A stretch of DNA of 64,000 bases from Trileptium ribeirensis (GCA_030248225.1 JASANE010020362.1:48593-112592); one strand, 5' to 3'. Numbered from the stretch's first letter, positions 36,708-46,704 are shown. Notes: generated by a model not told the origin, from the letters alone. A program made the numbers and translations.

Positions 36708-36870
36708 CCAGTGTCCAATACCAACATAGCAGCATCGAAAAATAAAGTTTAACACCGTTTTATAGTACCGATTCCCGTTGTATATATATCGTAAATTTAT
36801 AAATTATGTTTATTTCTGCAGAGTAACAATCCTAAATTTTAGCAAAATTCTGCAGGTCGTAAGCTTTCGG
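36575..36870 (+). repeat. Dispersed repeat with embedded (TA)n, copy 1
   Basis: The order GACCTTGATTTTTAAAAATGACCAGCATTT, ATAAATGA, AATACCAAC, AATTTATAAATTATGT, TTTCTGC, AATCCTAAATTTT, GCAAAATTCTG also occurs at 58955-59190. Here a TA run of about 60 bases (36646-36705) is inserted where the other copy has only ACCATA. Confidence 0.78.
36646..36705. repeat. (TA)n microsatellite
   Basis: About 30 uninterrupted TA units; isoleucine/tyrosine open frames through it are artefacts. Confidence 0.95.
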
Positions 36871-37679
36871 TCATGGTAAGCCAGCATGAATGTGTAAGTA
36901 GGCGTCTCGTAGTAGCAGCATACGTGTAACTTGGCTCATGCAACCGTTTATAAATATTAAGGGAAACATTTTCTTTTACAGGCTCACTTTAAACCAAAGG
37001 TATTACGTTTTTTGTAGTACTTAGATTGTCAATGCGCAACTAGAACATTGCCAGATCCAAAAGCCCACTATTCGAAAAACTTTTCTAAAAAATCGCTGAA
37101 AACCAATATTTATCTTTTTATAATATCTCGGCATTACTCTTCAGCAACCTCCAAGTAGATTTTGAAATGCCTGGAATGGGCCTGTTTAGCTTTTCTTAAA
37201 ACTTTTCTAGAAACGACCAAGGATCCTTAAATTTGAACAGCATTCCTTATAATTGATAAACATTTTGATCAGTCCAATTTTTCAAAAGAAAAATACAACG
37301 AGAACTATGAAATTTCGAAGGTTATGGCAGAGGTAGATCGTGAAGGTTTAAAACAATGGGATTCCAGAAACAGGAAATAATGCAGGAGAAATCTGCATCC
37401 GCGTTGTGGAACGCTGAATGTGATCAGAAATTAGATTGAGTTACGTGACATTGTTTTAATTTCCACTTCAGGAATAAATGAAGTGCAGAAGCTTTCGACT
37501 GAACAAAATTATTGCTAGTTAGGATTTTAGCTCCCAATTTTTTTGTGTAAAACTTGCAGGTGCAAACCTTTGATTTCATTTGTATAGACGGTATGCTGTT
37601 TCAATATAATAAAGTTCGCCTAATCTGAATCACCACCAAAGTGGACCACTTCGATGGTTTTTCATCAATACATTATCAA
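36871..37679. other. AT-rich intergenic DNA, nothing recognised
   Basis: No open frame or repeat terminus that I can support. Confidence 0.4.
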
Positions 37680-37745
37680 TGCGGCGTTCACGTTATAATG
37701 TCCCCGACGTTTGGAACCTATGGTACACCACACACTGTCAGGCAC
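37680..37745 (-). mobile_element. Single end of the TWA-target MITE family
   Basis: TGCGGCGTTCACGTTATAATGTCCCC and the following TTTGGAACCTATG match the inverted right end of the copies at 29.2 and 31.9 kb for about 65 bases, then stop. No opposite end is visible downstream. It lies about 75 bases before recognisable gypsy reverse-transcriptase sequence. Confidence 0.75.
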
Positions 37746-37819
37746 AACCAAGAAAACATTTCGTCATGAACTAAAGTTTTTCCATACGTAGCTGTGATTT
37801 ATACAGGTCAACTTGGTAG

Positions 37820-40800
37820 AATTATAATTATGAAATTTGTGAACCCCTCAACGCACTCCGACGAAAGGACAGTGAATTTAAGTGGACACCGCAATGCGAG
37901 GAGGCATTCGGAAAACTACGTAAGGCCTTGGTACAAGAACCATTACTCATTTATCCGGACTTTTCCAAGCCTTTCATACTCCAAACAGACGCTTCAGGAT
38001 ATGCCCTAGGAGCCGTGCTTTCACAAAAGACCGACAAAGGGACACTACCTATCGCCTACGCGAGTAAATCACTTGTGGACTATCAACGCCGATATCCTGC
38101 CATAGAGACGGAGGCTCTTGCCATTCGGTGGGCTGCCTTACACTTTCGACACTACCTACTTGGACACGAATTCCATGTTGAGACTGACCACAAGCCACTT
38201 AAAGCACTATTCGAGAGACCACCGCGAAATTCGCGACTAGCTCAATGGCGTAACGAATTGCTGATGGAATTCGGTGGTTTTAACATCGAATATCGACCAG
38301 GCAAGGCAAATGCCAACGCAGACGGACTTTCACGTGATCCCCGACATGATGTGGAATTTTCCTACTCCTCGGACGAGGCTGAACAGGATGAACAGGACCA
38401 TCCTCGAATGGTCGCCGTAGCTGTCAAAGGACAGGATCGCGGTAAAGGCAAAGCTCCAGCTAAACCACCCCGACGATTTCCCACCGAGGAAATATGGAAA
38501 CGACTTACGCGACAACTCTTAGGACTTCCACCGGACGCTCCTGTTACCCTACCACCCGAGTACGTTAGAGAACGTTTCTATCGTATGTTCGGAGGATCCG
38601 ATCATGACCCCCTACCGGATCCGACACGTTTCATCTTCTGCGGAGACATAGACGACCCCTGGCCCGAAGGAGTTGAGATCCCCGGGAGACGGACGACTGC
38701 CCCAGGACCACCAGAGTCCACTGATAAACCGACCCACACACCATCTTCTGCACCCGAACCACCCGCCGAACCCCCGCAACCTCAAGAACCCCCGACCGCT
38801 CCGACACCGCCTGCTCCAATCGCGGCGAGTGAAAGCTCAACTCGCGCCACAGCTGGTACACCTGAACCCGCTAGACCGCAGACGCTACCGACAGCTGCTA
38901 GACAAAGATATGGAGGCTTACCCGAAGTAGAGGAATTTGACACATTAATTAAGGTTGCTTACGCATGTGGACCACGAATACAATTACAACGCCCTGAACA
39001 GGTCTATGACACTGGAGAACACATATACTTACCACACTTTCAACAATACGAAGGGAGGAACCTTCTCAATTACCTACCATACATTCAACGCAGAGATAAA
39101 CAATTTGGTCCTATTTGGTGGTATTTACACACACGACAGTCGCCTGCCGATGAAAAGGCAGCGACCGCCCTCAAATTGGAAGCCCATCATTACAGGCTTT
39201 GCCCCGACACTGCTATTCTATACTTGCATCCCATTATGCCAAATGACCACCGACCCAAACTATGCGTACCTAGACTACTCATTCGACAGATACTCAAACA
39301 CGAACACGACACATTATTTGGTGGACATCCAGGTAGAGATCGTCTGCTGAGCAAACTCAAGCAATTCTACTACTGGGAAACCATGGGTAAGGACGTGGAC
39401 GAATATGTCAAGCGATGTGTACTCTGCCAACGATCACGCAACCTACCTCAAAATGTTCGAGCCGCGCTCGGAGAGAACCCGTTGGCTAGTGCGCCCATGC
39501 ATCGCATGTTTGTCGACATACTGGACACTCGGGTGTTATCCCGCAACGGAAACAGGTACGTAATTGCCTTTATCGACCAGTTCACAAAACTAGTAATCGC
39601 CGCTGCGTTGCCGGACCAAACCGCCAAAAGCGTCGCCAAGGTCTTTGTCGAAGACGTGGTGTGTCGCTACGGCGCACCCGAGGAGCTAGTCTCAGACCGA
39701 GGCGGATGTTTCGTCTCCGAAGTAATGGAAGCCTTGTGCGCCAGACTACATACATTTAAGCGTGAAACGCTCAGTTACAACCCGAAGGCAAATGGAGAAA
39801 TCGAACGTTTTAACCGTACCCTACTATTCCTCCTGAGAGTAGCATTACCTGAAAAGGACCATACTACATGGGACGAAGTCCTGCCGTATTGCATCATGTC
39901 CTACAATTCAGCAGTACACGCTTCCACGCACTATCCACCATTCATGCTCATGCACGGATTCCAACCCCGAGTACCGGGTGGAATCGAAACGCAAACTGAT
40001 TGGGGACGCTACCCCGGAGCAGAAGCATATCGCGCTAACGTGCAACGATGGTTAGCCACCATCAGGGATCGAGCCTATCGATCCATGCAATCCGCTCGGG
40101 AATACAGAAAACGCTATTACAACCGCAAGATTAAGGTCCCGGACTACCGCGTTAACGACCATGTATGGGTCTATCGATATTATACCACCCCAGGCTTATC
40201 GCGCAAGTTAGAACGCCGATGGTGTGGACCATACCAGATTACCAAAATAATGCTACCTTGCATTTGTGTTAAGCTCCCCGGACAACCTAATGCTTCTGAC
40301 CATGTAGTTCACATAAATCGCACCAAACCATGCTATCGCCCGCTAAGCAGCTTCCCTGACATGGCCGATCTGCTAAAAGCCGTCCCTCCCGCTTATATTG
40401 AGGCTGCGCTACAGGAACCTGGAGAAACTATCCTCGCTGACAAATATTTCGCTAGGGAATTACAGGCTGCAGACCCAGAAGCAGTCGACCGGTTGCGCCA
40501 GGAGATTGATGGTGCCTCCGACGTCGCCAGTGTAGAAATCGGAGAACCTAACTTAGAATACACGCAAGCTCAGGCAGATATACACCGTGCCGCAGTAGAA
40601 CAGTTAACCATTCAAGCCCAAGACTCCTCCGGAGCCCCGCAACAAAATAGGCTTCCCCTCTGTGACCCTGACAGAACCCCGGACACCGAATGGCCCGCTA
40701 TATCACAGGAACTCGCAACCCAGGACTCCGCTAAGTTACCTTACGCACTGGATAAACCACCAGGTACTTTCTCGCCTGAGTATGGACAACACACCGCCCC

Positions 40801-42610
40801 AGTAACCCTACGAGAGCAGGAACGAGCCGTTCGGACTGATGAGGCTACAAGGCCTCTAAAGGTAAAACGATTAGACCCCGAACGCGCACTGCGACCATTC
40901 AATGCAAACGACCTCGGTCTTGTGGAATTACTCGCTTCACAGGACCCGGACGAAGACTCGCCTCACACTCCAGAACAAGCAACATCCCCAACGTCAGCAG
41001 TCGAACATGCTGTCCAAACTTCGCCCCTTACGCCCGCCCAACGCCGAGCCGCAATCGCCACTCAAACATCCCGCAGTCCTCAGACACAACACTTAACGAG
41101 CAAAACAGACCAGCCAGTAACACCATACTACACCTATTATGAGCATTCAGCGCCTTACGAACAACCCTATTCCATACCTCGTCAGGCATATTCCGCCCCA
41201 CCTACACCACTTCCACACACTCCCCTGATGCCACAAGGATTTGAAGCCACCATAGAGGACTACGTTCCAGATGAATGGCTCACGCCATATCGCACCCCTC
41301 CAAGGCCACAACCCGCGCAATCCGTCCCAGCAACCAGCCAACCTCCACTGGAACCCGCGCCAACACCAAAACCTAAGCCTAAACCACGACGAAAACCAAC
41401 TAAGGTTCCCGCGCCGACTAGTGAACAAGCATCATCTATAAGCTCGGAGACCACCTCACCGGAAACAACCGATTTCCCGACACCGCCTCAACGATGGATA
41501 ATCCCACCACTGCTATCACCCTTGCAGGAACGGGGAACCAAAGATCCACAGGTACCATCCTTTGGTCGATGGACCACCCGAAGACAAAACGAACTAGCAC
41601 AATGGGAATGGGAAATGCAGGAAATAAGAAGGAAACGAGAGGAAGCCGCCCGCGCCCGAGGAGAAATACAGGATGCAACCGAACTAATGGAATACTTAAG
41701 AGGATCCCCCATACAATACATTCCCTCGGAAGACCAAGTAGCTGCCGATGGGATTGTAGAAGAATTTATTCAAAGTTTAGCTCGACAACGAGAAGCAAGT
41801 AAGCAACGTCGACCTTCCGAGTCTTCGGAAGGCGGTCGACCGAAACGATTACGACCACGGACCGTAGACAAGGACAATGAGACAATATCAACCATTGGCG
41901 AATCAACCAAAGGCTCCTCTACCGGGAGGAAGGGAAGAGCGCCGCCGCGTAGCGCTCCCTCCACCCTCAAGGGAGTCCTAACTCGACCATCACGCGCCAA
42001 ACCACGCCGACAAACCCCAGCTAGAGCCCAATCACAAGTTAGTTGGGAAGACGAAGAGGACGAGGTACCTCTTAGTCAACTTTTACCGGGACCCCGGCGA
42101 AGGCCCCACTTTGAACTCGATCCTCCAACAGAGGAGAGCGAGGGATCTCCTGAGATGGGACCCTTTGCACCCGAGGTTAAAGAAAGGGAAGAACCCCCTC
42201 AACCCGTTCGCCGACAACCACATAGACAAGCCAGGGACCGTTATCGCTGGTATGAAGACTATTTACCCCACGGAGAAGAAGCTCGGGTCATAATACCACG
42301 TTTGGACACCCGACGATTGGAACCCAAAATTACGACACCAGCTCGACGGACTATACCCCTCGCTCCACCGACTCGACATCGTGACCCTGTTATGCCGATG
42401 GATTATCCATCTGGTAGTGCTCGTGCACGGCACGACATGTTTGAACCTTTTAGGGACATCTTTGATGAACAGGACATCGAGGACATGTTATCCGCACATC
42501 CGGACTTGGAACCCGACGAAGACAGTGAACAAAGACAATTACGACCTGAAGATATCGGACTAGAAGTGGTCCGACCTCCGAGACAACCGCCTCGCGAGCG
42601 ACGGTTGTAA
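37820..42610 (+). CDS. pol: Ty3/gypsy retrotransposon pol polyprotein, 5'-truncated (RNase H, integrase, long proline-rich tail)
   Basis: This is the replicative polyprotein of a Ty3/gypsy LTR retrotransposon. The frame is open from 37820; sequence from about 37841 matches the end of reverse transcriptase, so the Met at 37928 is internal and gag, protease and the RT catalytic core are missing. Counting from that Met: RNase H at 11-138 with D21 (QTDAS), E60/E62, D87 (TDHKPL) and D132; proline-rich insert around 255-322; integrase zinc finger H460, H467, C497, C500; integrase core D530, D590, E626 (DD35E); GPY motif near 767-769. Residues from about 820 to 1560 are a low-complexity tail rich in P, R, E and Q with no domain I recognise. 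No frameshift interrupts 1590 codons. The NADAR frame follows in the same phase after one TAA. RNase H and integrase motifs make the family certain; the tail's role is unknown. Confidence 0.93.
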   Translation, partial: NYNYEICEPLNALRRKDSEFKWTPQCEEAFGKLRKALVQEPLLIYPDFSKPFILQTDASGYALGAVLSQKTDKGTLPIAYASKSLVDYQRRYPAIETEALAIRWAALHFRHYLLGHEFHVETDHKPLKALFERPPRNSRLAQWRNELLMEFGGFNIEYRPGKANANADGLSRDPRHDVEFSYSSDEAEQDEQDHPRMVAVAVKGQDRGKGKAPAKPPRRFPTEEIWKRLTRQLLGLPPDAPVTLPPEYVRERFYRMFGGSDHDPLPDPTRFIFCGDIDDPWPEGVEIPGRRTTAPGPPESTDKPTHTPSSAPEPPAEPPQPQEPPTAPTPPAPIAASESSTRATAGTPEPARPQTLPTAARQRYGGLPEVEEFDTLIKVAYACGPRIQLQRPEQVYDTGEHIYLPHFQQYEGRNLLNYLPYIQRRDKQFGPIWWYLHTRQSPADEKAATALKLEAHHYRLCPDTAILYLHPIMPNDHRPKLCVPRLLIRQILKHEHDTLFGGHPGRDRLLSKLKQFYYWETMGKDVDEYVKRCVLCQRSRNLPQNVRAALGENPLASAPMHRMFVDILDTRVLSRNGNRYVIAFIDQFTKLVIAAALPDQTAKSVAKVFVEDVVCRYGAPEELVSDRGGCFVSEVMEALCARLHTFKRETLSYNPKANGEIERFNRTLLFLLRVALPEKDHTTWDEVLPYCIMSYNSAVHASTHYPPFMLMHGFQPRVPGGIETQTDWGRYPGAEAYRANVQRWLATIRDRAYRSMQSAREYRKRYYNRKIKVPDYRVNDHVWVYRYYTTPGLSRKLERRWCGPYQITKIMLPCICVKLPGQPNASDHVVHINRTKPCYRPLSSFPDMADLLKAVPPAYIEAALQEPGETILADKYFARELQAADPEAVDRLRQEIDGASDVASVEIGEPNLEYTQAQADIHRAAVEQLTIQAQDSSGAPQQNRLPLCDPDRTPDTEWPAISQELATQDSAKLPYALDKPPGTFSPEYGQHTAPVTLREQERAVRTDEATRPLKVKRLDPERALRPFNANDLGLVELLASQDPDEDSPHTPEQATSPTSAVEHAVQTSPLTPAQRRAAIATQTSRSPQTQHLTSKTDQPVTPYYTYYEHSAPYEQPYSIPRQAYSAPPTPLPHTPLMPQGFEATIEDYVPDEWLTPYRTPPRPQPAQSVPATSQPPLEPAPTPKPKPKPRRKPTKVPAPTSEQASSISSETTSPETTDFPTPPQRWIIPPLLSPLQERGTKDPQVPSFGRWTTRRQNELAQWEWEMQEIRRKREEAARARGEIQDATELMEYLRGSPIQYIPSEDQVAADGIVEEFIQSLARQREASKQRRPSESSEGGRPKRLRPRTVDKDNETISTIGESTKGSSTGRKGRAPPRSAPSTLKGVLTRPSRAKPRRQTPARAQSQVSWEDEEDEVPLSQLLPGPRRRPHFELDPPTEESEGSPEMGPFAPEVKEREEPPQPVRRQPHRQARDRYRWYEDYLPHGEEARVIIPRLDTRRLEPKITTPARRTIPLAPPTRHRDPVMPMDYPSGSARARHDMFEPFRDIFDEQDIEDMLSAHPDLEPDEDSEQRQLRPEDIGLEVVRPPRQPPRERRL

Positions 42611-42733
42611 CGTTTAAATCACTCGAGAAACACCCCAGAAAACTCGAGCTCCCGCCACCAAACTCCCTCAAGAGCCGCCACTAATGGCGATGAATACTAT
42701 TGCAGGAATCACCAATTCAAAGGACTCGACGAC
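42608..42733 (+). other. Single TAA and 41-codon open linker between pol and the NADAR frame
   Basis: TAA at 42608-42610 is the only stop between the two long frames. The next 41 codons stay open in the same phase up to the ATG at 42734. Readthrough, a recent nonsense change, reinitiation or a spliced mRNA could each explain it. CTAAT (42681-42685) followed by TTGCAG (42700-42705) could act as branch site and 3' splice site just before the ATG, though the pyrimidine tract is poor. Confidence 0.85.
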
Positions 42734-43867
42734 ATGGAACAATTTCCACAACCTCGAGTGCCGTACTACACTATCAATTATGATGCGCCGATGGAAACGT
42801 TCCTGTCCAAAGGTACACATTGGCCAGAACTCTCCAACATGGCTCCGTTAGGCCAAACCGTCACCCAATACCCCATCGAATACGCCTCGACGGAGCAAGG
42901 CTACCAGCTCCTCGTCACCTATTTATTCGACGAGGAGCAAGCAAAACAAGACATTTCAGACCTGAAACTGGGAGCTCGAGACGTCAAGGCCATCTCCCGA
43001 CGAAACAAACAAAAGTTCCTCGACCCCGAAACAACCGAGCGCCTCCGCCCAGTACTCCCTCACCTCATGCGGACGGTGCTGCTGGAAAAATTCAAAATTC
43101 CCCGCTTCAGGGACGCCCTGCTAGCCACCGGATTTGCCCAATTGCTAGAGGCAAATAAATCCGATTCCTTTTGGGGAATTGGCCTAGGGCCGGAGGACAT
43201 TAAATTCGGCAAACGACCGCGACCATGTCACAACGTTATGGGTAGCCTATTGGAGGAGGTTCGATCCTTCCTCCGTCACAACGTCGCCTCCTGGCCGACT
43301 GTTTTGATTTTGGGCGACTCTTTAGCGGCGCCCTTGGTCAACATGGCCGCTTCGAAAGGGTGGTTCGCCCTGGCTTGGCCGGGAGCCACCATGCAATTCT
43401 TGGTTCGGCTGGCGACGTGCATCGCGACGCCGCAAACCAAGACAATCATGATCCTCGGCGGCTATAAAGCGGCCCTACGAACCAAGCCGCATGAAGGCCG
43501 TTTGCTGGACACGCCCAGTAAGGTCATGCGTCGAGTGCGCCGATATATATGCTCATTCGACTACCTACTCGGTGATGGAGCCCGAGCCGTCATCGCCCCG
43601 CCCCCATCGCATTGGGACCTCGGACAGGACGATACGGTAGGATGGCATGACGAGTTTACCAAGATATTTCAGGACATTAAATGGCAATTCCCCGACAGGA
43701 TACAGAAATCGTCGATGCCAGACTACCCACCCGAACTAGAAGAATCGGGCGCATGGGAAACCCTTACCGACGGCGACGAAATTGCGGAGCCTCGCGTAAC
43801 CGAACCCTACATAGGGTGCTTTCGTAAATGGGTTCAACTGAACTTAGTATCTGACAGTTGGGCTTAA
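42734..43867 (+). CDS. Retrotransposon accessory protein with NADAR (YbiA-like) domain and SGNH/GDSL-like domain
   Basis: 377-aa open frame in the env position of the gypsy element. Residues about 20-178 match the NADAR fold by motif: LSN (33-35), the STEQGYQ helix with the likely catalytic Glu54, KF (119-120), LLATG (129-133), then LLEANKSDSFWGIG (137-150) and NVMGSLLEEVR (167-177). The family includes N-glycosidases that cut riboflavin-pathway intermediates (YbiA type) and enzymes that remove ADP-ribose from guanine. Residues about 187-315 resemble an SGNH/GDSL hydrolase: GDS with Ser196, Gly217 in AWPGATM, and a late Asp/His (DDTVGWH, His305). The expected block III Asn is replaced (GGYK, 242-245), so hydrolase activity is doubtful. 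I see no signal peptide or membrane segment, so it is not an envelope glycoprotein. Base composition matches the pol frame, suggesting long residence in the element. NADAR identity is quite sure; substrate and role are unknown. Confidence 0.82.
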   Translation: MEQFPQPRVPYYTINYDAPMETFLSKGTHWPELSNMAPLGQTVTQYPIEYASTEQGYQLLVTYLFDEEQAKQDISDLKLGARDVKAISRRNKQKFLDPETTERLRPVLPHLMRTVLLEKFKIPRFRDALLATGFAQLLEANKSDSFWGIGLGPEDIKFGKRPRPCHNVMGSLLEEVRSFLRHNVASWPTVLILGDSLAAPLVNMAASKGWFALAWPGATMQFLVRLATCIATPQTKTIMILGGYKAALRTKPHEGRLLDTPSKVMRRVRRYICSFDYLLGDGARAVIAPPPSHWDLGQDDTVGWHDEFTKIFQDIKWQFPDRIQKSSMPDYPPELEESGAWETLTDGDEIAEPRVTEPYIGCFRKWVQLNLVSDSWA

Positions 43868-44536
43868 CAATTTAGGAAGAAACTCCGACAACACCACATG
43901 GACACTGGCTATTCGGAAAATTTTCTTGTCAATACGAACTACCAAACGCACTTGAGGTGAACCCAAAACCGATGTGTTATAACGATATTATATTTGTATA
44001 ATCAGATGTAGGAACAACAGTATAAATGCCGTATTTAACCACTTATTTTAATCCTGTATCCGTTGCATAATGTATATCTGTCTATGCATAACTTCTACCA
44101 TGGCACCTTGGCTAAATCAAACAAGTTGGATCATCTCGGAAAATTCTTTGAAAACTTAGTGCAAAGTCCTTTTCGTTCCCTAAAAAATATAAGAGGAGGA
44201 CTTTTTTTCGGACCGGAATTCTCAAACAGAAACTTTCAAAATTATGTATGGCTAAGACCAACGATGGTGATAAGACATCTCGACGATAAATATAAATATA
44301 AATTAAATTAGGAAACCGGAATTTTCAAGTATCATATCTCATCAGGTTATCTGTATATGGACTAATTTATTATTGGGTCGTAGAGTATAGGTTATTTTTC
44401 AGAACCAGGCACGATCCTTTTTTTGGAGACCCCATTATAGGCGAAAAAATTTTCATTATCTAGACAACAGAGGAAATTGCTTCCAACCCGAGTAATTAAG
44501 TCCGAAAATTTCCATTTAAAAATATAAGAGATGTAA
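43868..44536 (+). other. Region downstream of the NADAR frame, probably 3' untranslated sequence
   Basis: AT-richer than the coding part. An 82-codon frame at 44063-44311 has no motif. A purine-rich run AAGAGGAGGA at about 44191 could be a polypurine tract, but no LTR start is evident after it. Confidence 0.4.
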
Positions 44537-44689
44537 CAGGCTCGTTCCGACCCGTTACGCTTATTTTTCATGATTTCGGCGCCAAAATGACCCGAACGCG
44601 CCTTAAATCGAACCAGACACAGTTACTGGAACTAAGTTTTCATGTGGTGCAGGGTGCCATGGTTTGTTAACTATATTATTCTGCTTGCT

Positions 44690-44760
44690 AACCTTGCTTA
44701 TTAACATTGATTGCCTATTTTGTAACCCTGCTTATTAACATTCATTGCCTATCCTGTTTG
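44690..44760 (+). repeat. Two-copy 33 bp tandem repeat
   Basis: AACCTTGCTTATTAACATTGATTGCCTAT and AACCCTGCTTATTAACATTCATTGCCTAT lie head to tail, at the place where the other copy of this repeat (61.2 kb) carries a large tandem array. Confidence 0.8.
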
Positions 44761-46420
44761 CTATAACCCATTGTTTTTCTGTATGCGTTATCATTGCATG
44801 TATTATTTCGTGTCTTGGGTTTTCCCGGAACCGGATGGACGGAATGCGTGGTATAAGGTGAAAGTGTAACTTGATCGGAGTTTGGCTTGGACTGAAAAGT
44901 AGGAGCTGTTGTAGGCTCTGAGCATGTCTTCGGAACTCGACGGCCCGCCGCAACACACACAAGAAAATTCAAAATTTAGACCGTCCGGGAATAGGAGGCC
45001 TCTGACGATTTAAGGGGTCGGGAAGTAATCAAAATCAAGACTCTCAATTTTACCTGGTTCAAAGTAAACCATAGCTTAATGGTCGCAGAAGTAAGCTGAA
45101 ACAAGTGGGTTACGGTAGTTTCCGAGTATTCGGAAATAACGGACCTCGGGCCTGTTTATCGGCCCGTAACCGTCCAACGGTTCAGATTTACCGGAAATGC
45201 ACCGAGTACTTTTCGGTAGAGAATTTTCAGGGCTCTCGAACGAGCCCCAGACATCGCAAATCGCTGGAGGATTTCACGAGATATCCTGGGGACAAATAGG
45301 TGAACATTCAATCAACAGCCAATACTTACGCTAGGTTTGGTTGGTGACCATGGTCCCGAGTGGACCTGACATAGGCATATATGGATATATAATTATGTAT
45401 ATATGTAGATATGTGTGTGCTGCCTGATCTTCGTGTCTCGGTATGTCTATTTTCCCGCCCCCACCGTATCAGAACTTTTATCTTTATAGCATCCGTTGAC
45501 GCCCAAAATGGCCTGACCCGCACCCTAACAACCGGTTTTCTGGTGACCATCGGATCACTGATTGAAAGTATGCGTGTTTCTAAGTAGCGTATCCATTTAG
45601 GCATCTGACGAGGCCAGGCGGGTCTCGATCAGACCAGTCCTCCCGCTGCCATATAGATTACTTCCCTGTTCTATAATGCACCACGAAAATTCAACATAAA
45701 ATTCCTTCAGTTTGTACCAACTCCGTATTTGACCACAGACCCTAAACGTGCTCATGCGACCCCTCATTTTATTTGTCTGCTCCTGGCGAGCACAACGATA
45801 TCCGGCGGGTCTTTGTCCGCCTTCGCGTTAGCCTCTTATGACCGATAATGTGCCCCCCCCAATTTGGCCTACCGACTGCAAGTGGGTACAGACCGACCGA
45901 AAATTTAACCCCAACTCAAAGGTAGGCATAATGCCCCTCATTGCATTCGTCGCGTCGAGACATCTTCAACGATGCCCGGCGGGTCTCCATCCGTCGCCCC
46001 GTTAACCCGGGACGGCCGAAAATGCGCCCCCACTTTTTGCCGACACTCTCTTTAACGGTCTTTAACAGTCGTGATTTTAGTGCCCCTCTACCCGCTGCCG
46101 TTAAGGTAGGGAAAACACCCCTCGTTTGAATCGCCTTTCCAAGGCGAGTTCAACGATGTCCGGCGGGCGTCGCTCCGCCCAACCGTTAGAGCGGGAGAGC
46201 CCGCTGAAACCCCGTATGCTAATATATGTCGGAACCCAAAATTGGGTCCCGACCCGCCACTGCGTCTACCCCCCTCGTGTTTGGTATCATTCAGCCCCGT
46301 TTTTCGTCCTGGGACCGAATTTCGCCCCAGCCCCTCGAAATTCCCTCGGGAACCCCCTGTCCCGACTCCCTTCCCTGTCCTTTCTTTTTCGTTTTCTTTT
46401 TCTTTCTTTCCACTCTCTCT

Positions 46421-46441
46421 AACCGACTTCTTTGGTCGGTT
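46421..46441 (+). other. Conserved stem-loop 1 of the gypsy-associated repeat
   Basis: AACCGAC and GTCGGTT form a 7-base-pair stem with a 7-base loop. The second copy (63211-63231) keeps both stem halves while the loop differs. Confidence 0.6.
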
Positions 46442-46489
46442 GTCGTCGTTGCTGTCGCCATGTGTGTGTGTGTAAGTGTGTGTATGTGC

Positions 46490-46526
<37 letters not shown>

Positions 46527-46527
46527 G
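46490..46527 (+). repeat. (TTG)n microsatellite
   Basis: About twelve TTG units; leucine or glutamine runs in the frames across it are artefacts. Confidence 0.95.
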
Positions 46528-46574
46528 GGTTGTGCTAATGTCGTTGTGGTTCTGCATGTTTCTAGTGTGGCCTC

Positions 46575-46594
46575 GAGCGACCTTTCTGTCGCTC
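46575..46594 (+). other. Conserved stem-loop 2 of the gypsy-associated repeat
   Basis: GAGCGAC and GTCGCTC pair around CTTTCT. In the second copy (63287-63314) the same hairpin extends to 11 perfect base pairs with the identical loop. Confidence 0.65.
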
Positions 46595-46662
46595 AGGTCG
46601 CCTGTGTGTCTCATGTGTAGTGTGTGCTCATGAGTATTGTATGTGTATGTGTTTGTGGATAT

Positions 46663-46663
<1 letters not shown>

Positions 46664-46701
<38 letters not shown>
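46664..46701. repeat. (TA)n microsatellite
   Basis: Uninterrupted TA units inside the gypsy-associated repeat. Confidence 0.93.

Positions 46702-46704
<3 letters not shown>

Noticed and set aside
42734..43867. Calling the frame after integrase an envelope gene
   Set aside because: It has no signal peptide, membrane anchor or cleavage site pattern. Its motifs match NADAR and SGNH-like enzymes instead.
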